A DNA stretch of 19,423 nucleotides from Trueperaceae bacterium (lineage in GTDB: Bacteria > Deinococcota > Deinococci > Deinococcales > Trueperaceae): contig SLSM01000398.1 of NCBI GenBank assembly GCA_007130445.1, positions 1 through 19,423 on the forward strand, read 5' to 3'. The position numbers and the translations under genes were made by a program. Below are positions 7,981 to 15,026 of this stretch, piece after piece. The notes under the pieces are model-generated. The model was given only the letters and a program-made list of their open reading frames with translations, made no database searches and was not told the origin of the DNA. Numbering within the stretch: position 1 is the first letter of the stretch; each line of letters opens with the position of its first letter.

Positions 7981-8333
7981 CTCGAGCGGGGCGAGACGCA
8001 TCCACATCCGATCGAGTCGTGGATCGGTCCATGCTGCGACCAGGTGTCCCCGTGCGTGGCGCGCACGGCGGCTACGCGCACGCCGCGGTTCGGCGCCACG
8101 TCGAGGAGACCGTCGTGTGCCAGTCGCCGAACGGCCGCGCGCACGGGTGTCCGCGAGACGCCGATCGCGTCCGCGATGTCCTGCTCGCGGATCCAATGCC
8201 CCTGCTCAGAATGCCCCGTGAGCACGTCGTGCCGGATGTGGTCGTACACCCGTTGCGCGATCGTCTTCGGAGCTTCGGTCCGTCGCTCCGCGTCCGATGT
8301 CGCAACGTGCCTACGGCCACCTCGTGATGGCAC
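7981..8333 (-). pseudogene. Remnant of a GntR/FCD-family transcriptional regulator
   Basis: The first 90 residues (GTG 8333 down to about 8064) are a clear GntR winged helix: QRVYDHIRHDVLTG, then REQDIADAIGVSRTPVRAAV, then DGLLDVAPNRGVRV. The protein should then enter a roughly 140-residue FCD ligand domain. Instead the frame is lost; in the next frame a short piece (about 8051-7981, HLVAAWTDPRLDRMWMRL) resembles the middle of an FCD domain, where similar proteins have FH-x-LV-x-A-x-x-NPRL. The start of the FCD domain and its C-terminal end are missing. The upstream frame stays open far into the antisense of the CHAT gene, which is a composition effect. There is no ribosome site at the GTG. 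Such regulators often sit beside the catabolic gene they control, and the remnant is divergent from the P5C dehydrogenase remnant. The HTH call is strong; the FCD piece is less certain. Confidence 0.72.
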
Positions 8334-8335
8334 AC

Positions 8336-8912
8336 ATGATTCGATACTTCAACTTCGACGAGCAACAGCACATGCGTGGACCATTCGTGAACGAGAGCAG
8401 CACCGACTTCGCCGTCGCCGCGAACCGTGATGCGATGCGGAGGGCGCGTTGCGCGTCGCATCCGTGGCGTTCCGCCGCTGGTTCCGCACGACAGCCGAGG
8501 CGCGAGCGTCCGTCCTGTCCAGGATGGCCGGCATCCTGCGGCTCAGCACGCTGGAACTCGTGGCGTGGATGGTGTTCGAGCTCGACAAGGCCTGGGACGA
8601 GGTCGACGAGGGTCAGTACGCGTCGATCCTCGCGTACATCGGGATCGGCAAGGACGAGGGCGCGCCATCGTCAACGCGGGCGAGTACGGGTTGACGGGGA
8701 GCGTGTACTCCCGGAACCGCGCGACGCTCGAGCATGCCGGACGCGAACTCGACGTCGGCAACCTCTACTTCAACCGCACGTGCACCGGCGCGATGATGGG
8801 CATCCATCCGTTCGGAGGCATGACGATGTCGGGCACCAACACCACGAGCGGCGGGCCGGACTGCCTGGTCAACGTCATGGAGGCGAAGGCGATCTGCGAG
8901 CGGCTGTACTGA
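8336..8912 (+). pseudogene. pruA: Deletion-ridden remnant of delta-1-pyrroline-5-carboxylate dehydrogenase
   Basis: The intact enzyme (about 520 residues) oxidises glutamate semialdehyde to glutamate in proline catabolism. Four pieces survive in the correct order. Piece 1 (8381-8446, VNESSTDFAVAANRDAM) matches the extreme N terminus. Piece 2 (8461-8610, FRRWFRTTAEARASVL to MVFELDKAWDEVDE) matches the region about 90-135. Piece 3 (8608-8661, GQYASILAYIGIGKDEG) matches the region about 385-405. Piece 4 (8667-8912) matches the C terminus (EYGLTGSVYSRNR, DVGNLYFNR, HPFGGMTMSGTN, EAKAICERLY, stop). Pieces 2 and 3 are joined in frame; the junctions 1/2 and 3/4 change frame. The NAD-binding core and the catalytic Cys and Glu are gone, so no activity is possible. 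The family assignment rests on the C-terminal block, which is specific to P5C dehydrogenases rather than general aldehyde dehydrogenases. Confidence 0.88.
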
Positions 8913-9084
8913 CCGACGGGACCGCCGCTGGGGTGAGCGGTGGCGGACGGCCGTGCGCCGCTCGGGCGCCACGGATCCGGCTGTGGCTTCTACGCCCGTG
9001 ACTCGAACGTGTCGTCGCCCCCACCCGTTCGCCGTGTAGGCTCGACGGGCACCCCGGCCATCGCGGGTGCGGGAGGGACATCGC

Positions 9085-9780
9085 ATGCGACTCTGCTTCT
9101 TGGGAACGGCAAGCCGGCTGGACCACATTCGTCCGCACGCCAGCCCCGGCGTGATCGTCGAGCGCCTGGAGGGGTTCGTCGGCCGCTACGAGGCGCCGTC
9201 GAGCATCGAGTCGCGCTTGGAGGAGCTCGCGCTGGCGCAGGCGGTGGTCGAGCAGGCGGTCGAGGCGGAGCGCCGCGGGTTCGACGCCGTCATCACCGCG
9301 TGCCTAGGCGATCCGGGCGTGGACGCGGCGCGAGAACTGGTGCGCATCCCGGTGATCGCGCCGGGCGAGACGGCGCTCCTGACGGCTCGGATGCTGTCGC
9401 ATCACTTCAGCGTGTTGACCCCGCTCCAGGAGACCCTGCCGATCGCCCGGGAGCAGGTCCACAAGGCGGGCGTCGCGCAGTCCGTGGCGTCGATCCGACC
9501 GTTCAACGTGAGCGTGGAGCGGATTCGCGACCGCGAGCCGGCGATGATCGCCTCGCTGATCGCGTTGGGCCGCCGTTGCGTCGAAGAGGACGGGGCGGAG
9601 CTGCTGGTGCTGGCGTGCGCGAGCATGTCGGTCCTGGCCGACGAGATCGAGCCGGAGATCGGCGTGCCCGTGATCGACGCCGTGCGGCTCTCGTTGCGCG
9701 CTGCGGAGATGCTGGTCGGCGCCGGCCTCAGCCACAGCGCGGTGACGTTCCCGAGGCCGGTGAAGATGGCCGCTGCCTAG
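9085..9780 (+). CDS. Asp/Glu/hydantoin racemase family protein (first copy)
   Basis: 231 residues, the usual length for cofactor-independent two-cysteine racemases of the Asp/Glu/hydantoin group. Both catalytic cysteines are present: Cys73 in TACLGDPG and Cys178 in LACASMS. The ACLGDPG and ASMS contexts resemble hydantoin racemases more than glutamate racemases. ATG 9085 was chosen because GGGAGGG lies 6 bases upstream; in-frame codons further upstream (from 9067) have no such site. Cytoplasmic, no signal peptide. It stands alone, convergent with the IclR gene, and is a clear paralogue of the racemase at 10744. It probably racemises an amino acid, hydantoin or related compound imported by the neighbouring transporter. 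The exact substrate cannot be read from sequence. Confidence 0.87.
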   Translation: MRLCFLGTASRLDHIRPHASPGVIVERLEGFVGRYEAPSSIESRLEELALAQAVVEQAVEAERRGFDAVITACLGDPGVDAARELVRIPVIAPGETALLTARMLSHHFSVLTPLQETLPIAREQVHKAGVAQSVASIRPFNVSVERIRDREPAMIASLIALGRRCVEEDGAELLVLACASMSVLADEIEPEIGVPVIDAVRLSLRAAEMLVGAGLSHSAVTFPRPVKMAAA

Positions 9781-9800
9781 GTGGCGGGGCGCTGCGGGCC

Positions 9801-9829
9801 GACCGGCGTCGTGCGCGCCGCGGCCGGTC
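9801..9829. terminator. Hairpin between convergent racemase and IclR genes, possible terminator
   Basis: GACCGGC (9801-9807) and GCCGGTC (9823-9829) form a 7-base GC-rich stem with a 15-base loop; it overlaps the IclR stop codon and lies 20 bases after the racemase stop. It could serve both strands. No T tract follows on either side. Confidence 0.3.
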
Positions 9830-10601
9830 AGCGCAGCGCTTCGCTGATTCGGCGAGCGGTGTCGAGGACGTCGGCGCGATGGCGTTCGAGCGACTCGTCG
9901 GAGAGCCGATAGGTGGGTCCGGCGATGCTGAGCGCGGCCACGACCTCGTCGCGGTGGTCGCGGATCGGCGCCGATACCGCGAAGGCGTTCTCGTCGACGT
10001 CGCCGAGGGCGACATGGTAACCGTCGCGAACGATGCCGTCGAGGATGATCTCGAGCCTCGCAGGGTCGGTGATCGTGTCGTCGTTGAAGCGCTCGAGCGG
10101 ACCCGCCAGGACTGCCGACCGAACGGCGGCGTCGGCGTAGGCCAGCAGGACCTTGCTGCCGCCCCCGGCGTGGAGGGGCCCCCGGCGCCCGATCTGGGCG
10201 TAGAGACGGAGGTTCTGGGGCGACTCGCACAGGGCCACGCAGACGCTGCGGAGGCCCTCGCGGGCGATCAAGTGCACGTTCTCGCGCGAGCGCGTCGCCA
10301 ACTCCTCGAGGAAGGGTTGGGCGCGGACGATCAGGTTCGTCTGGCGGCTCGCGCGTTCGCCGATGAAGAGCGCACGGTAGCCGAGCCGGTAGCCGTGCGT
10401 GACCTCGTCCTTGATCACGTAACCGCGCTGTTCGAGCGTGTGGAGGAGTCGGAACGACTGGCTCTTCGAACCGCCGAGCCGCCGCGCCAGTGCGGTGACC
10501 CCTAGGCCTGGTTCCTCGGCGATGGCCTCGAGCAGGGCGATGCCCGCTTCGACCGACGCGACGGTATACGGCGTGCGGTGCTTGTCGTGCGCCTCGTTCA
10601 C
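9828..10601 (-). CDS. IclR-family transcriptional regulator
   Basis: 257 residues. Residues about 12-70 are the N-terminal winged helix (SVEAGIALLEAI, VTALARRLGGSKSQSFRLLHTL, RGYVIKD). Residues about 80-257 form the IclR effector domain, with the characteristic late motifs VDENAFAVSAPIRD and VVAALSIAGP. GTG 10601 gives a normal IclR N terminus. The frame is open further upstream to about 10892 but that extension is not IclR-like and crosses the divergent promoter. There is no good ribosome site, and TACGCT lies 9 bases before the GTG, so the mRNA may be leaderless. It is transcribed divergently from the transporter operon and is the obvious candidate regulator of it. The first racemase gene is convergent to it. 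The family call is firm; effector unknown, plausibly a substrate of the cluster. Confidence 0.92.
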   Translation of the reverse strand: MNEAHDKHRTPYTVASVEAGIALLEAIAEEPGLGVTALARRLGGSKSQSFRLLHTLEQRGYVIKDEVTHGYRLGYRALFIGERASRQTNLIVRAQPFLEELATRSRENVHLIAREGLRSVCVALCESPQNLRLYAQIGRRGPLHAGGGSKVLLAYADAAVRSAVLAGPLERFNDDTITDPARLEIILDGIVRDGYHVALGDVDENAFAVSAPIRDHRDEVVAALSIAGPTYRLSDESLERHRADVLDTARRISEALR

Positions 10602-10634
10602 AGCCAGCGGAGCGTACCATGCCGGGTCGCGCGG

Positions 10635-10663
10635 TTGACATGCGTAGTCCAGGACGCTAGATT
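10635..10663 (+). promoter_or_regulatory. Sigma-70-like promoter of the racemase/transporter operon
   Basis: TTGACA (10635-10640), a 17-base spacer and TAGATT (10658-10663) form a strong plus-strand promoter. Predicted transcription start is near 10670, about 75 bases before the first gene. The promoter lies between the divergent IclR gene and the operon. Confidence 0.68.
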
Positions 10664-10713
10664 GCGAAGTCGAAGCCCAGCATTCAACACCTCCACCACA
10701 TCCACGAAACACC

Positions 10714-10730
10714 GTTCCGCATAGCGATAC
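10714..10730. promoter_or_regulatory. IclR-type operator palindrome
   Basis: GTTCCGC-ATA-GCGATAC is a 7-3-7 imperfect palindrome (5 of 7 arm positions match). It resembles the GTTCCGC/GCGGAAC-type half-sites often bound by IclR-family proteins. It lies just before the ribosome site (GAGGAG, 10731-10736) of the first operon gene and downstream of the predicted promoter, a position that fits road-block repression or a second start. Confidence 0.42.
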
Positions 10731-10743
10731 GAGGAGAGGCGCC

Positions 10744-11490
10744 GTGAGAGTCCAATACCTGATCCCAGGCCCGATGTCCAAAGGCCCCCTCGGCCGCGGA
10801 GAGATGGAACGACGAGCGGCTCTCCTGCAGTCCTGGGCCTTCGCTGGCACGACGGTGGACGTCGTCGACGTGCCTGAGGGGCCAGCCTCCATCGAATCGG
10901 TCTACGAGGAGATGCTGGCGATCCCCGAGACCCTGGCAGGCGTCGCGCGGGCCGAGCGCGATGGGTACGACGCCGTCATCATCGGCTGCTTCGGCGACCC
11001 GGGACTCGACGGCGCCCGCGAGATCGTCGCGATGCCCGTCATCGGTCCGGGGCAGTGTTCGATGCTGCTCGCAGCGGAGCTCGGGCATCGGTTCTCGGTG
11101 ATCACCGTGATGGAGTCGATCGTCGCGCCCATCGCGCATCAGGCGGCGAAGGCGGGCCTACACGGCAAGCTCGCCTCCGTGCGTTCGGCCGAGATCCCCG
11201 TCCTCGAGCTCATGAAGGACCGAGACGCCACGATGCGCCGCATGATCGAGGTCGGGCGCGACGTCGTCAAGCGTGATCGTGCCGACGCGATCGTGCTCGG
11301 ATGCATGACCATGTCGTTCCTCAACGTGGCAGACGAACTCGCGGCCGAACTCGGCGTGCCCGTGATCAACGCCGGCAAGGCCGCGCTCAAGGCCGCCGAG
11401 TCGCTCGTCTCGCAAGGACTCGCCCACAGCAAGCGCGCGTACCCCATCCCACCCAAGCTCCGCACCACTCCCCAGGAGGTCGTTGCATGA
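10744..11490 (+). CDS. Asp/Glu/hydantoin racemase family protein (second copy)
   Basis: 248 residues with both catalytic cysteines: Cys82 in IIGCFGDPG and Cys187 in VLGCMTMSF. The motifs match those of the 9085 gene (CFGDPG versus CLGDPG; HRFSVIT versus HHFSVLT), showing common origin, but the two have diverged widely and need not share a substrate. GTG 10744 is preceded by GAGGAG with 7 bases of spacing. It is the first gene of the operon and its stop overlaps the next start (ATGA), so translation of the binding protein is probably coupled to it. Being cotranscribed with a transporter, it probably interconverts the enantiomers of an imported amino acid, hydantoin or their derivative. Cytoplasmic. 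Confidence 0.88.
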   Translation: MRVQYLIPGPMSKGPLGRGEMERRAALLQSWAFAGTTVDVVDVPEGPASIESVYEEMLAIPETLAGVARAERDGYDAVIIGCFGDPGLDGAREIVAMPVIGPGQCSMLLAAELGHRFSVITVMESIVAPIAHQAAKAGLHGKLASVRSAEIPVLELMKDRDATMRRMIEVGRDVVKRDRADAIVLGCMTMSFLNVADELAAELGVPVINAGKAALKAAESLVSQGLAHSKRAYPIPPKLRTTPQEVVA

Positions 11491-13124
11491 GAAGAATCGT
11501 CGGTCTGACCCTCGTGGTCCTCCTCGCCTGCGGCGCCGTCGCCCAGGGCGACCCCGTCCGCACCATCACGGTGCTCTCGCAACCGCAAGCCGCCGCGCCG
11601 TACGAGTACCAGAGCATCCAACTCGTCGCCAACGCGTGGCGCCAGCTCGGCATCGACGTCGAGATCCAGGTCTCACCGTGGGAGCAGCTGTCGGACATCG
11701 TCTGGTTCAACCGGCAGACGTGGGACGCAACCGGTTGGCAGATGGTCGGCCGCCCGGAGCGGTCCGACCCGGACGAGATCGTCTTCAACTTGTTCCACTC
11801 GAGCACCGCCGAGGCGGGCTTCAACTTCGTCGGCTACAACAACCCCGCGTACGACGCGGTCGCCGAGGCCCAGCGCGTCGCCACCGACCTGGACGAGCGT
11901 CAGCGTCTGATCTACGAGGCTCAGGCCATCATCGACCAGGATCAGGTGTACGCGTTCCTCGTCTACCCAGAGTCGATCTACGCGTATCGCTCGGATGTCT
12001 GGAACCCAGACTCGATCGTCGAGCAGAGCGGCATCGGCATCAAGAACACCTGGACCTTCATCGAGGCCGAGCCGATCGGCAGCCAGCGGGACATGGTCCT
12101 CAACTCCAACTTCGTCGTCCAGGCGATCAACCCCCTCTACATCTCGGGCTCCGTCGACTCGTGGATCACCGAGCTCGTGTGGGATCGACTCCTGAGGGTC
12201 GGACCCGACGGTCTGCCGGTCCCGTGGTCCGCAGAGAGCTACGAGTGGATCGACGACGTCACGATCGACGTCGTGCTTCGCGCTGGGATGACCTGGCACG
12301 ATGGTGAGCCCGTCACCGTCGAAGACGTGGTCTTCTCGTTCGAGGCCGCCGGTGGTGGCGAGGCGCCGATGTACACGCCGTTCGTCTCCGCCATCGCCGA
12401 CATCGAGATCCGCGACGAGCGCACGGTTCGCTTCACGCTCACGCGGCCGCAGGCGGCGTTCCTGACCGCGTCGCTGGCCAAGATCAACCTGATCCCGAGG
12501 CACATCTGGGAACCGGTCCTCACCGACCTCCAGGGTCAGCCCGAGAACGCCGAGTCGTACCAAGAGGACGTGCCGGTCGGCTCTGGACCGTTCACGTTCG
12601 TCCGCTGGCGTGCGAGCGAGGAAGTCGTGCTCGCGGCGAACCCCAACCACTGGGCCGCTCCGAAGATGGACCGCTGGATCCTGCGCATGATCCCCAACGT
12701 CGAGGCGACGCTCGGTGCTCTGCGCTCGGGCGAGCTGAACTTCCTCGCCGCGTACCCTGGCGATCCGGCCGTCCTGGCCGCCACCGCACGCGGGAACCCG
12801 ATCGAGGTCGTGGCGTCGACCGACATCGGCTTCCGCTTCGTGGCGTTCAACCACCGCCGCCCGCCGTTCGACGACGCAGCCTTCCGCCGGGCTCTCTCGC
12901 AGGCGATCAACCGGGATCTGATCATCGACGCGGCCTACAACGACTTCGCCACGGCCGCGAACTCGCCCGTCTCGATCGCGCTCGAGTTCTGGAACAACCC
13001 GGACGTGGCGGGGTTCGAGACCGGGATGGACCTGGCACGGCAGACGCTCGCGGATGCCGGGTACGTGCTCGTCGACGGTCGCCTGCACTACCCGACGGGC
13101 GTCAGCGAGACGCTCGGCCGGTAG
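11487..13124 (+). CDS. Family-5 (peptide/nickel-type) ABC solute-binding protein, circularly permuted
   Basis: 545 residues. ATG 11487 has AGGAGG 7 bases upstream and overlaps the racemase stop. The signal peptide is MRRIVGLTLVVLLACGAVA; LLAC (Cys15) could be a lipobox, or cleavage could follow AVA. Conserved segments occur in unusual order. Residues about 25-205 look like the normal C-terminal part: VANAWRQLGIDVEIQVSPW, DPDEIVFNLFHSS (96-106), FVGYNNPAYD, then ERQRLIYEAQAII. Residues about 205-545 look like the normal N-terminal and middle parts: INPLY (214-218), LVWDRLLRVGPDG, WHDGEPVTVEDVVFSF (270-285), GSGPFTFVRW (365-374), PPFDDAAFRRALSQAINR (459-476), and finally LADAGYVLVDGRLHYPTG, which in ordinary members leads directly into the segment found here at the N terminus. 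It delivers ligand to the two permeases encoded next. The fold family is firm, the permutation is read directly from motif order, and the ligand is unknown. Confidence 0.9.
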   Translation: MRRIVGLTLVVLLACGAVAQGDPVRTITVLSQPQAAAPYEYQSIQLVANAWRQLGIDVEIQVSPWEQLSDIVWFNRQTWDATGWQMVGRPERSDPDEIVFNLFHSSTAEAGFNFVGYNNPAYDAVAEAQRVATDLDERQRLIYEAQAIIDQDQVYAFLVYPESIYAYRSDVWNPDSIVEQSGIGIKNTWTFIEAEPIGSQRDMVLNSNFVVQAINPLYISGSVDSWITELVWDRLLRVGPDGLPVPWSAESYEWIDDVTIDVVLRAGMTWHDGEPVTVEDVVFSFEAAGGGEAPMYTPFVSAIADIEIRDERTVRFTLTRPQAAFLTASLAKINLIPRHIWEPVLTDLQGQPENAESYQEDVPVGSGPFTFVRWRASEEVVLAANPNHWAAPKMDRWILRMIPNVEATLGALRSGELNFLAAYPGDPAVLAATARGNPIEVVASTDIGFRFVAFNHRRPPFDDAAFRRALSQAINRDLIIDAAYNDFATAANSPVSIALEFWNNPDVAGFETGMDLARQTLADAGYVLVDGRLHYPTGVSETLGR

Positions 13125-13148
13125 AGGCCGAGGGGAACCCGGTCCGGC

Positions 13149-14120
13149 ATGCGGCGCCTCGGCAGTCGGCTCGCACAGATGGTGTTCGTCCTGTGGGCCG
13201 TCGCCACCATCCTGTTCCTGATCTTCCGCCTCATGCCGGGCAACCCCCTCGCCGCGTACATCGACCCCAACTTCACGGTCGAACAACAACGTGAGCTCAT
13301 GCAGCGGTTCGGTCTCGACCGACCGCTGCATGAGCAGTACGTGCTCTACCTGGGGAACCTGCTCCGTGGCGACCTCGGCGACTCGTTCTTCTACCGTGCG
13401 CCGGTCACCAAGTTGATCTGGGAGGTGTTCCCGAACACCATCGCCCTGACCCTCTTCGCCCTGCTGATCGCCTACACGGTCGGCACCCTCGGGGGGATCG
13501 TGCTCGCCTGGCTGCGCGGGACCTGGGTCGAAGGGGTCACCATCCCCCTGGTGCTCACGACGCGTGCTGCACCGGAGTTCTGGCTCGGGATGCTGTTGCT
13601 GGCGGTCTTCTCCTTCAACCTCGGCTGGTTCCCGTCCGGCGGTGCCAACAGCGCTGGTGCGTCGTTCGACAGCGAGCTCGCGCGCTTCCTATCGCTCGAC
13701 TTCCTCCGTCATCTGTTCCTGCCAGCCACCGCGCTGGCGATATATCTCCACGGACTGCCGCTCTTGCTGATGCGCTCCAACATGCTGGACGTGCTGCAGG
13801 AGGACTTCGTCACGATGGCGAAGATGAAGGGCCTCTCGCACTGGACGATCCTCGTCCGCCACGCCGCGCGCAACGCTCTGCTGCCGGTCGTCACCGCCTT
13901 CGCCGTCGGCATCGGCTACTCGATCGGCGGCAACGTGGTGATCGAGACCGTCTTCAGCTGGCCGGGCCTCGGTCGCCTGTTGGTCCGGGCCGTCTCGGCG
14001 AGCGACTATCCGCTCGCGCAGGGAGCGTTCCTCGTGATCGCTGCCGTGATCGTCGTCATGAACTTCATCGCGGACATGCTCTACAGCACGCTCGATCCCA
14101 GGGTGGCGCATGAGCGCTGA
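13149..14120 (+). CDS. DppB/OppB-type ABC permease
   Basis: 323-residue inner-membrane subunit of a peptide-type importer. TM1 lies at residues about 9-30, followed by the exported segment with MPGNPL and the typical FGLDRPLHEQY and LRGDLGDSF motifs, then five more membrane segments to the end. The EAA coupling loop that contacts the ATPase is EDFVTMAKMKGLSHWTILVR (residues about 217-236), followed by HAARNALLPVV. The motif IETVFSWPGLGRLL is standard for DppB. A 24-base gap separates it from the binding-protein gene. Its last 11 bases overlap the next permease gene. The start is ATG 13149 with a weak, distant GAGGGG. Complete and ordinary in length. Confidence 0.94.
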   Translation: MRRLGSRLAQMVFVLWAVATILFLIFRLMPGNPLAAYIDPNFTVEQQRELMQRFGLDRPLHEQYVLYLGNLLRGDLGDSFFYRAPVTKLIWEVFPNTIALTLFALLIAYTVGTLGGIVLAWLRGTWVEGVTIPLVLTTRAAPEFWLGMLLLAVFSFNLGWFPSGGANSAGASFDSELARFLSLDFLRHLFLPATALAIYLHGLPLLLMRSNMLDVLQEDFVTMAKMKGLSHWTILVRHAARNALLPVVTAFAVGIGYSIGGNVVIETVFSWPGLGRLLVRAVSASDYPLAQGAFLVIAAVIVVMNFIADMLYSTLDPRVAHER

Positions 14121-15024
14121 CGTGCTCACCGCACCGACCGCACGCCGTGGCGGGCGCGTGCGCGCCATGCTGGGACGGCTCTTCGCCGTCGTGCTCAAGG
14201 ACCGCTTCGCGCTGGTCGGCACGCTGATCTACGTCGCCTTCGTCCTCCTCGCGGCGTTGGCCCCGGCCCTCGCTCCCCACGATCCGATGGAGATCCAGTT
14301 CCTCGAGAGCGGCCGCCTGGCGCGCAACGTCCCACCCGGCGACGCATCGCACCCGCTGGGGACGACCAGCCTGGGTCGCGACATCTACTCCCAGCTGCTG
14401 TACGGCACACGCAGCGCCTTGCTCGTGGGCGTCACGGCGGCGTTCTTCGTGGTGGCGATCGGCACGCTGGTCGGCCTCGTCGCCGGTTACGCCGGCGGTT
14501 GGATCGAGGTCGTGCTGATGCGGCTGACCGACATCGCCTTCGGCATCCCGTTCCTGCCGTTCGTGATCATCCTGTCCGCCTTCCTCGAGCCGAGCGTGTG
14601 GAACATCGTGCTGGCGATGTCGCTGGTGCTGTGGCGCGACACGGCGCGTGTCATACGCTCGCAGGTGCTGACGCTGCGCGAGCGAGCGTTCGTCGAGGCC
14701 GCCCGCGTGACGGGTTCCAGCCACCCTCGCATCCTGTTCATGCACATCGCTCCCAACGTGTTGCCGCTCTCGTTCCTGTACGGCTCGATCGCGGTCGGCT
14801 GGGCGATCCTCACCGAGGCGAGCATCAGCTTCCTCGGGTTCGGTGACGCCACGATCGTGTCGTGGGGAGCGATGCTCCAAGACGCCTACCAGTCCCAGGC
14901 GCTGTCGCTCGGCATGTACCACTGGTTCGTGCCGCCTGGCGTCGCCATCGTTCTCGTCGTGGTCGCCGGTTTCTTCATCAGCCGCGGGTACGAGGAGATC
15001 CTCTTCCCGAAGCTGAAGGAGTGA
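14110..15024 (+). CDS. DppC/OppC-type ABC permease
   Basis: 304-residue partner permease. A cytoplasmic N terminus leads to TM1 at about residues 33-57, then the periplasmic HPLGTTSLGRDIYSQLLYG motif that marks DppC/OppC proteins. Five more membrane segments follow. The EAA loop is ERAFVEAARVTGSSHPRILF with HIAPNVLPL after it. The motif ASISFLGFGDA is also typical. ATG 14110 overlaps the previous gene by 11 bases and the stop lies 2 bases before the ATPase start, so the operon is translationally coupled. Forms the membrane pore with the 13149 product. Confidence 0.94.
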   Translation: MSADVLTAPTARRGGRVRAMLGRLFAVVLKDRFALVGTLIYVAFVLLAALAPALAPHDPMEIQFLESGRLARNVPPGDASHPLGTTSLGRDIYSQLLYGTRSALLVGVTAAFFVVAIGTLVGLVAGYAGGWIEVVLMRLTDIAFGIPFLPFVIILSAFLEPSVWNIVLAMSLVLWRDTARVIRSQVLTLRERAFVEAARVTGSSHPRILFMHIAPNVLPLSFLYGSIAVGWAILTEASISFLGFGDATIVSWGAMLQDAYQSQALSLGMYHWFVPPGVAIVLVVVAGFFISRGYEEILFPKLKE

Positions 15025-15026
15025 GC

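Noticed and set aside
4881..8333. 1150-codon open frame on the minus strand
   Set aside because: Only its first 90 residues (GntR winged helix) are meaningful; the rest is antisense of the CHAT/hydrolase gene kept open by high GC.
1..9084. Bacterial gasdermin or other pore-forming partner next to the CHAT gene
   Set aside because: Searched by eye for a roughly 270-residue intact frame near the proteases; none exists within the window, though one could lie beyond the left edge.
7950..9084. Insertion sequence as the cause of the two pseudogenes
   Set aside because: No transposase frame, terminal inverted repeats or target duplications were visible; the lesions look like internal deletions.
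11301..11486. Upstream extension of the binding-protein frame
   Set aside because: It is Arg-rich shadow of the racemase gene; the ATG at 11487 has a strong ribosome site and begins a signal peptide.
11487..13124. Binding protein as a frameshifted or chimeric assembly artefact
   Set aside because: The frame is continuous, total length is normal for the family, every conserved segment occurs once, and flanking operon genes are intact, so permutation explains it better.
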